Positions 58,410 to 64,000 of a DNA stretch of 64,000 nt are shown here, in pieces. Position numbers and translations under genes: made by a program. Positions within the stretch are counted from its first letter, which is position 1, and every line of letters begins with the position of its first letter. The notes under the pieces were generated by a model, which was not told the DNA's origin, did not search any database, and worked only from the letters and a program-made list of their open reading frames with translations. This DNA comes from an uncultured Sulfitobacter sp. (GTDB taxonomy: Bacteria > Pseudomonadota > Alphaproteobacteria > Rhodobacterales > Rhodobacteraceae): contig NZ_CANMQD010000001.1 in the NCBI RefSeq assembly GCF_947499945.1, positions 930,001 through 994,000 on the forward strand, written 5' to 3'.

Positions 58410-59972
58410 GTGCCGCACGATAACGAAAAAAAGAGTGTTCTGAAAATCTTGGCGTATCGTCAACGCGCACTGGATTTGCTCACAGGGCCGCCCGCTCTGG
58501 CGTTTGTTCCCGCAATCTCGCTTGCTGCATTCTGGTTTGGCGGCGAAGGGGCACTCCTTGTCATGGCCGCTTTGGTGCCTGCCGCCTATCTGCTGTCAGG
58601 CGGAATTGGTGCTGCCGTTGAACAGTTACAAAGCGCAAGTTTGAACAGCAATGGCATTCTGGCGAGAGCGCCGATGACTGCCAAATGTGAGGATATTTTT
58701 GCAAAGACTTCTGCCGCAGAATTGGCCGCCTGCATCCATGTCATAGAGATTGAAGGTTTTTCTGATCTGATAGACCGTTTTGGCCCCGCTGCGGGCGACA
58801 CAATTGTCCAACGGATGGGCGAGCGTTTGATCGGCATCATGCGCGATGGCGATTCTATTGGACAAATCGGGGATGCGCGGTTTGCAGTCTGTACCAGTCC
58901 CGTGCGCCAACTCCCTCTCGAATTGTGTATCCAGCTAGCAGGCAGGGTACAGGCCGCTGCTGAGGAGCCGTTCTCCATCGACGGGACCGTCATTTATACA
59001 GACGTCTGCATCGGATTTTGCCAACATTCTCGCGCCCCCGACAAAAAAGCAACGGCGTGGCTTGAGGCAGCTTGTATTGCGCTGCGCAGCGCCCAAGCAA
59101 ACGGAGCATCCAGCATCCGCGCCTACTCCGACCAGATGCATCAAGAGCGCAAAACGCGCCGCGCCCTGCATGAAGATGTTGTCGCAGCTTTGGAAAGCGG
59201 CGAGATCACACCTTGGTTCCAGCCGCAGCTTTGCACGGACACTGGACGCATTACGGGATTTGAGGCCCTTGCACGGTGGACCCACCCGATACGTGGCGTC
59301 ATTCCTCCGGCCCAGTTTCTGCCTGCCATTGAAGCCGCCAATCTTCTGGAGCGGCTCTCTGAAGTAATGATGTACCATAGCTTTCGAGCACTCAAGCAAT
59401 GGGACGCAGCTGGAGCGGACATCCCTCAGGTAGGTGTCAACTTCACAGGCTCAGATCTTAGCAATCCAAGGCTTTTGGAGAAGGTGAAATGGGATTTGGA
59501 CAGATTTGAACTTACAGCCGATCGGCTCGCTATTGAGGTTCTAGAAACAGTTGTCGCCAGCGCACCCGACGATATGATTACACGCAATATTAATGCCCTA
59601 GGCGATTTGGGGTGCCGTATTGACCTTGATGATTTTGGCACCGGGAACGCTTCTATCGCCTCCATTCGCCGATTTTCTGTCAGTCGCATCAAAATTGACC
59701 GTAGTTTTGTTATGAAAGCGGATCGCGACCCGGAGCAACAACGCATGATCAGCGCAATCCTGACGATGGCAGAGCGACTACAAGTTGAAACGCTTGCCGA
59801 GGGTGTCGAGACTGTGGGAGAACATGTTTTGCTTGCACAATTAGGCTGTCATCACGTTCAAGGATTTGGCATCGCCCGCCCGATGCCGTTTGACCAAACC
59901 CTTGATTGGATCAATTCACACAATGCCAAATTACAAGATGTTCCCAAGATAATGCAGGGGCGCGGAAAATAG
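58410..59972 (+). CDS. Membrane-anchored degenerate-GGDEF/EAL phosphodiesterase
   Basis: FEALARWTHP, DDFGTG, IKIDRSFV, EGVET, QGFGIARPMP; GTG start with GGAGG upstream. Confidence 0.85.
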   Translation: MPHDNEKKSVLKILAYRQRALDLLTGPPALAFVPAISLAAFWFGGEGALLVMAALVPAAYLLSGGIGAAVEQLQSASLNSNGILARAPMTAKCEDIFAKTSAAELAACIHVIEIEGFSDLIDRFGPAAGDTIVQRMGERLIGIMRDGDSIGQIGDARFAVCTSPVRQLPLELCIQLAGRVQAAAEEPFSIDGTVIYTDVCIGFCQHSRAPDKKATAWLEAACIALRSAQANGASSIRAYSDQMHQERKTRRALHEDVVAALESGEITPWFQPQLCTDTGRITGFEALARWTHPIRGVIPPAQFLPAIEAANLLERLSEVMMYHSFRALKQWDAAGADIPQVGVNFTGSDLSNPRLLEKVKWDLDRFELTADRLAIEVLETVVASAPDDMITRNINALGDLGCRIDLDDFGTGNASIASIRRFSVSRIKIDRSFVMKADRDPEQQRMISAILTMAERLQVETLAEGVETVGEHVLLAQLGCHHVQGFGIARPMPFDQTLDWINSHNAKLQDVPKIMQGRGK

Positions 59973-60090
59973 CCCAGAACTGTTATAATAATATGACCTG
60001 AACAGACGTGAAAACCCGAATCCGCTTGACCTTTGACCGCCCCCGTTGTGTACCCACCCAACAGTTTTCAGACATCAGGTGGCCGTGCTC

Positions 60091-61920
60091 ATGGACAACG
60101 ATCAGAACAAAAACCTCATCATTGCAACAGCGCTAAGCTTTGTAGTGATCCTAGTTTGGTTTGTACTTTTTCCCCCACCAGAAGCGGAAACAGCAATAGA
60201 CGGGACAACTGCATCTGAAACCACGCCAGTTGAAGGCTCGCTGAGTACCCCGACCGCCGATCTGGCGACTACCCCGCCACCAACAACCGCAAGCACGGAA
60301 ACTGTCCCGAATGCGCTTGAAAGTGCTGGACGCGTTTCCATCGAAACCCCACGGGTCAGCGGTTCACTATCACTGCTTGGTGGTCGGATCGACCAGCTGT
60401 CCTTAAACGACTACAGGACAAGCTTGGAAGACGACGCCACAATTGTTGAAATCCTTTTCCCTGCTACAAAGTCAAATGCACAATATGCGTTGCATGGCTG
60501 GGCTGCCGATGCTGGCGTTGACGCAACTGGCGTTCCTGGCCCCAACACACCTTGGACACTATCAGGCGGTGAATTTCTGGGCGTCGACAGCCCTGTCACG
60601 CTGAGCTGGGACAACGGCGCTGGATTGCTCTTTACGAAGCAGATTGCGATTGATGACCAGTATATGTTTACGATCACCCAGTCAGTTGAAAACACCGGCA
60701 CGGGTGCTGCGACAATGGCACCTTATGCCATTCTGGCCCGTCACGGTGTGCCCACTGACCTCAAGAACTTCTTTATTCTGCACGAGGGTGTAGTCGCCAT
60801 GACAGACGGCGAATACTCCGAGACCGACTGGGACCAGATGCCCGATTTCGAGTTCAACCAACGCGCGGGTGCTCGCACGGATGAACGACAGATCACAGAG
60901 AACGGCTGGATCGGTTTTACCGATCACTATTGGATGAGCGTTTTGATTCCGACCCAAGGAACAGCCTTTAAATCCGTGGCGAAATACGACGAACGCCGCG
61001 ATATCTACCAGACAGAGGCTTTAAGCCCCGTCCAAAGCGTTGGGCCCGGCCAGACCATCACAAACACAACACAGTTTTTTGCTGGTGCAAAAGAGTGGGA
61101 TGTTTTGAAATCCTATGAAGACGCAGGTGTTTACAACTTTATCGACTCAATTGATTGGGGCTGGTTCGCCTTCCTGACAAAACCGATCTTTTGGCTTTTA
61201 CACCAGTTCAACCTGCTCATCGGCAATATGGGTATTGCAATTATCGCGCTTACCCTCCTGATCAAAGCGCTCCTGTTCCCACTGGCGTATAAATCCTATG
61301 TATCGATGGCCAAAATGAAAGAGCTTCAGCCAAAAATGGAGAAGCTCAAGGAAGAGGCTGGCGACGATAAGCAAAAGATGCAGCAGGGCATGATGGCCCT
61401 CTACAAGAAAGAAAAGGTGAACCCCGCCGCAGGTTGTCTGCCGATCCTGATGCAGATCCCAATCTTCTTTTCCTTGTACAAAGTGATCTTTGTAACGATC
61501 GAGCTGCGCCATGCCCCCTTCTTTGGCCCGTTTCAAGACCTCAGCGCGCCTGATCCAACGTCGATCTTCAACTTCTATGGCCTCTTGCCGTGGGGCACAC
61601 CTGACGCGGGCAGCATCATGGCGCTCGTCTTTATCGGTATCTTGCCTCTGTTGCTTGGTATTTCCATGTGGCTCCAGCAGAAACTGAACCCGGCACCCAC
61701 TGATCCCACCCAGCAAATGATCTTTGCATGGATGCCATGGGTCTTTATGTTTATGCTTGGCAGCTTTGCTTCTGGTCTGGTTGTATACTGGATCGCGAAC
61801 AACACGATCACCTTTACCCAGCAATATCTCATCATGCGGTCGCAGGGGTATAAGCCCGACCTGATGGGAAACATCAAAGGTGGCTTTGGCCGTAAGTCAA
61901 AGACCGAGCCGAAGAAGTGA
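60091..61920 (+). CDS. yidC: Membrane protein insertase YidC
   Basis: NPAAGCLPILMQIPIFFSLYKVIF, start MDNDQNKNLI. Confidence 0.97.
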   Translation: MDNDQNKNLIIATALSFVVILVWFVLFPPPEAETAIDGTTASETTPVEGSLSTPTADLATTPPPTTASTETVPNALESAGRVSIETPRVSGSLSLLGGRIDQLSLNDYRTSLEDDATIVEILFPATKSNAQYALHGWAADAGVDATGVPGPNTPWTLSGGEFLGVDSPVTLSWDNGAGLLFTKQIAIDDQYMFTITQSVENTGTGAATMAPYAILARHGVPTDLKNFFILHEGVVAMTDGEYSETDWDQMPDFEFNQRAGARTDERQITENGWIGFTDHYWMSVLIPTQGTAFKSVAKYDERRDIYQTEALSPVQSVGPGQTITNTTQFFAGAKEWDVLKSYEDAGVYNFIDSIDWGWFAFLTKPIFWLLHQFNLLIGNMGIAIIALTLLIKALLFPLAYKSYVSMAKMKELQPKMEKLKEEAGDDKQKMQQGMMALYKKEKVNPAAGCLPILMQIPIFFSLYKVIFVTIELRHAPFFGPFQDLSAPDPTSIFNFYGLLPWGTPDAGSIMALVFIGILPLLLGISMWLQQKLNPAPTDPTQQMIFAWMPWVFMFMLGSFASGLVVYWIANNTITFTQQYLIMRSQGYKPDLMGNIKGGFGRKSKTEPKK

Positions 61921-62657
61921 TGAAGGTTACGGCGCTATGGCGCCACCCGATAAAAAGCCATGGGCGTGAGGCGCTAACGCGTGTCACGCTGACCCGAGGC
62001 AAGTCTATGCCTTACGATCGCTTGTGGGCCATTGCTCATGATGCCGCCAAATCCGATGGAAGTGCATGGGCCGCCTGCCAGAACTTCAATCGAGGCGCTC
62101 AATCTCCCGCGTTAATGGCAATCACTGCCAAGCTGGATGAGCTGTCTGAAACAATCACACTTCGTCACCCTGCGCGGCCTGATTTGACAGTTCAGCCCGA
62201 TACTGAAAGTGCTGCCCTATTAGCATGGATCGGTCCTCTAATTGACCCGACGCGCGCCCAGCCTGCACAGGTATTCCGCCTTGATGGGCGCAGTTTTACC
62301 GACACGCCTTTTGCCTCGGTTTCGCTCTGCAGTCATGCGTCACATGATGCAGTTGAGACCCTAATGCTACGCCCACTGCAAACAGAACGCTGGCGCGGAA
62401 ATATCTGGTTTGAAGGTGCTGCACATTGGGAGGAATTTCAATGGTTGGGACATGAGTTGCGCATCGGGACTGTTCACCTCAAAGTGGAAGAGCGTATTCG
62501 CCGCTGCAAAGCCACTACTGCTAACACCGATACAGGTATTCGCGATGTGGATACGCTCAAGGCCTTGAACACACTTGGCCATCAGGATTTTGGCATATAC
62601 GCCACCGTAACTCAGACCGGCACGATTGCAGCTGGCGACCAGTTGGAGCTTGTTTAA
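61920..62657 (+). CDS. MOSC domain-containing protein
   Basis: VTALWRHPIKSHGREALTRV, RCKATTANTDTGIRD; TGATG overlap with yidC. Confidence 0.88.
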   Translation: MKVTALWRHPIKSHGREALTRVTLTRGKSMPYDRLWAIAHDAAKSDGSAWAACQNFNRGAQSPALMAITAKLDELSETITLRHPARPDLTVQPDTESAALLAWIGPLIDPTRAQPAQVFRLDGRSFTDTPFASVSLCSHASHDAVETLMLRPLQTERWRGNIWFEGAAHWEEFQWLGHELRIGTVHLKVEERIRRCKATTANTDTGIRDVDTLKALNTLGHQDFGIYATVTQTGTIAAGDQLELV

Positions 62658-63307
62658 TGCAACTACCTTTCCCACTCGCTGAAGAACCCGACGCACAGAC
62701 GATGGAAAAAGGCCGTCTGCTGTTTGCAGGCCCGACCGAGTTTGTCAAAGGCGTGGTCGCTATGTCCGGCCTGCCTGAGGCGGACCGTCTTGAGGTCTGC
62801 TTTGCCGGTCGCTCGAATGTTGGGAAATCGACCTTGATCAACGCGCTCACAGGGATGAAGGCCCTTGCGCGCGCCTCGAACACGCCCGGACGAACTCAAG
62901 AGATCAACTATTTCACAGCGGGCGATGACCTCTACCTCGTTGACCTTCCGGGCTATGGCTATGCCAATGCACCATTGCCCGTAGTGGAAAAATGGCAGCG
63001 CCTGCTCAAACAGTTCTTGCAAGGACGGCAAACTCTACGCCGCGCGTTTGTCCTGATCGATGCCCGCCATGGCGTCAAAGCCGTTGATGATGAGATCATG
63101 AGCTTGCTCGATAGTGCTGCTGTTACGTTTCAGGCGATTCTCACCAAAGCTGACAAAGTCAAAGAGATTGAGCGTGAGAAAATCCTCGATCAGGTGCGCG
63201 GCGCACTTGCCAAACATCCCGCGGCCTACCCCGAAATTATTGTGACGTCTTCGGAAAAAGGTTGGGGAATTTCAACGCTACGCTCTGTTATTGCCACGCT
63301 TGAATAA
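62657..63307 (+). CDS. engB: Ribosome biogenesis GTPase YihA/YsxC/EngB
   Basis: GRSNVGKSTLINAL, NTPGRTQEINYF, DLPGYGYA, TKADK. Confidence 0.96.
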   Translation: MQLPFPLAEEPDAQTMEKGRLLFAGPTEFVKGVVAMSGLPEADRLEVCFAGRSNVGKSTLINALTGMKALARASNTPGRTQEINYFTAGDDLYLVDLPGYGYANAPLPVVEKWQRLLKQFLQGRQTLRRAFVLIDARHGVKAVDDEIMSLLDSAAVTFQAILTKADKVKEIEREKILDQVRGALAKHPAAYPEIIVTSSEKGWGISTLRSVIATLE

Positions 63308-63343
63308 CCGCCTATGATCCCTACAGACATTGGGATCACTGAT

Positions 63344-64000
63344 ATGAGAAAACAGCAAATGAACCGCGATTGGGCCGCTACTGCCGCCACACTCTCACAG
63401 GCCCTGCCCTACATGCAGCGCTATAATGATGCGACGGTAGTGATCAAATTGGGCGGTCACGCCATGGGCAGTGACGAAGCGATGGTCGAGTTCGCCCGCG
63501 ATGTTGTCCTGATGCGCCAAGTGGGGGTAAACCCTGTTATCGTGCATGGTGGCGGTCCCATGATTAACGACATGCTTAAGCGGCTAAACATCAAATCCGA
63601 GTTCCTGAACGGCAAACGCATCACCGATGCGGCCACAATGGAAGTGGTCGAGATGGTCCTTTCAGGCCTTGTGAACGCAAAGATCGTTCAAGCCATTTCC
63701 GAGCAAGGCGGCCGCGCCGTTGGTGTGTCTGGCAAAGACAGTGGACTGATTATCTGTGAAGCAGAAAACCCCGAATTGGGCCTTGTCGGCAAACCCGTCA
63801 AAGTGAACCCACGTCTGCTGCTGGATATGGCAGATAAGGAACTGATCCCTGTGATTGCCCCCCTTGGCATGGGTATGAAGGGCGAAACGTTTAACATCAA
63901 CGGTGACACCGCTGCTGGGGCCATTGCGGCCGCACTAAAGGCTGATCGCCTTCTTTTACTCACAGATGTCTCAGGCGTAAAGAACGCCGCTGGCGAGGTG
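63344..64000 (+). CDS. argB: Acetylglutamate kinase (3' truncated by window edge)
   Basis: Not in ORF track (no stop in window); [36 protein letters not shown]. Confidence 0.96.
   Translation, partial: MRKQQMNRDWAATAATLSQALPYMQRYNDATVVIKLGGHAMGSDEAMVEFARDVVLMRQVGVNPVIVHGGGPMINDMLKRLNIKSEFLNGKRITDAATMEVVEMVLSGLVNAKIVQAISEQGGRAVGVSGKDSGLIICEAENPELGLVGKPVKVNPRLLLDMADKELIPVIAPLGMGMKGETFNINGDTAAGAIAAALKADRLLLLTDVSGVKNAAGEV

Noticed and set aside
61198-61824. Minus-strand 208-aa ORF inside yidC
   Set aside because: Shadow of a highly conserved gene, biased composition, no domain.
1-64000. CRISPR arrays, IS elements, phage genes, toxin-antitoxin or restriction/defence systems
   Set aside because: Read for spaced direct repeats, transposases, integrases and nuclease/methylase genes; none found. 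The single tRNA has no integrase or visible att duplication nearby.

Overview
This 64 kb window is a contiguous, mostly housekeeping stretch of an alphaproteobacterial chromosome. Gene content and order (pyrB/pyrC-like, uvrC-pgsA-moaD-moaE, rpmH-rnpA-yidD, yidC-MOSC-engB-argB, aa3-type COX subunit IV) fit Rhodobacteraceae/Roseobacter-like organisms. I see about 76 protein-coding genes and one tRNA-Arg(ACG). There is no CRISPR array, transposase, prophage or classical defence island. Both edges cut genes: azlC on the left and argB on the right. Several small genes missing from the ORF track were recovered by reading the sequence: aa3 COX subunit IV, rpmH, a 34-aa ORF in the pyr cluster, and a 59-aa Gly-rich protein after hmgA. 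The leads I consider best are: (1) a dihydroorotase homologue with lost metal/catalytic residues, separated from pyrB by four ATGA-overlapped small genes encoding membrane/PH-like proteins; (2) a GbsR/MarR-type regulator flanked by two same-geometry palindromes (TTTCTG-N6-CAGAAA), one over the start codon of a downstream operon of small, partly paralogous membrane proteins; (3) a homogentisate cluster containing an MBL-fold protein whose HxHxDH motif reads HYHAVR, plus an aromatic hydroxylase and DUF2783/DUF2059 proteins; (4) a family-4-like uracil-DNA glycosylase lacking most of the expected Fe-S cysteines; (5) an FNR-type box upstream of a universal stress protein gene. All family names come from reading protein motifs; no database search was run.
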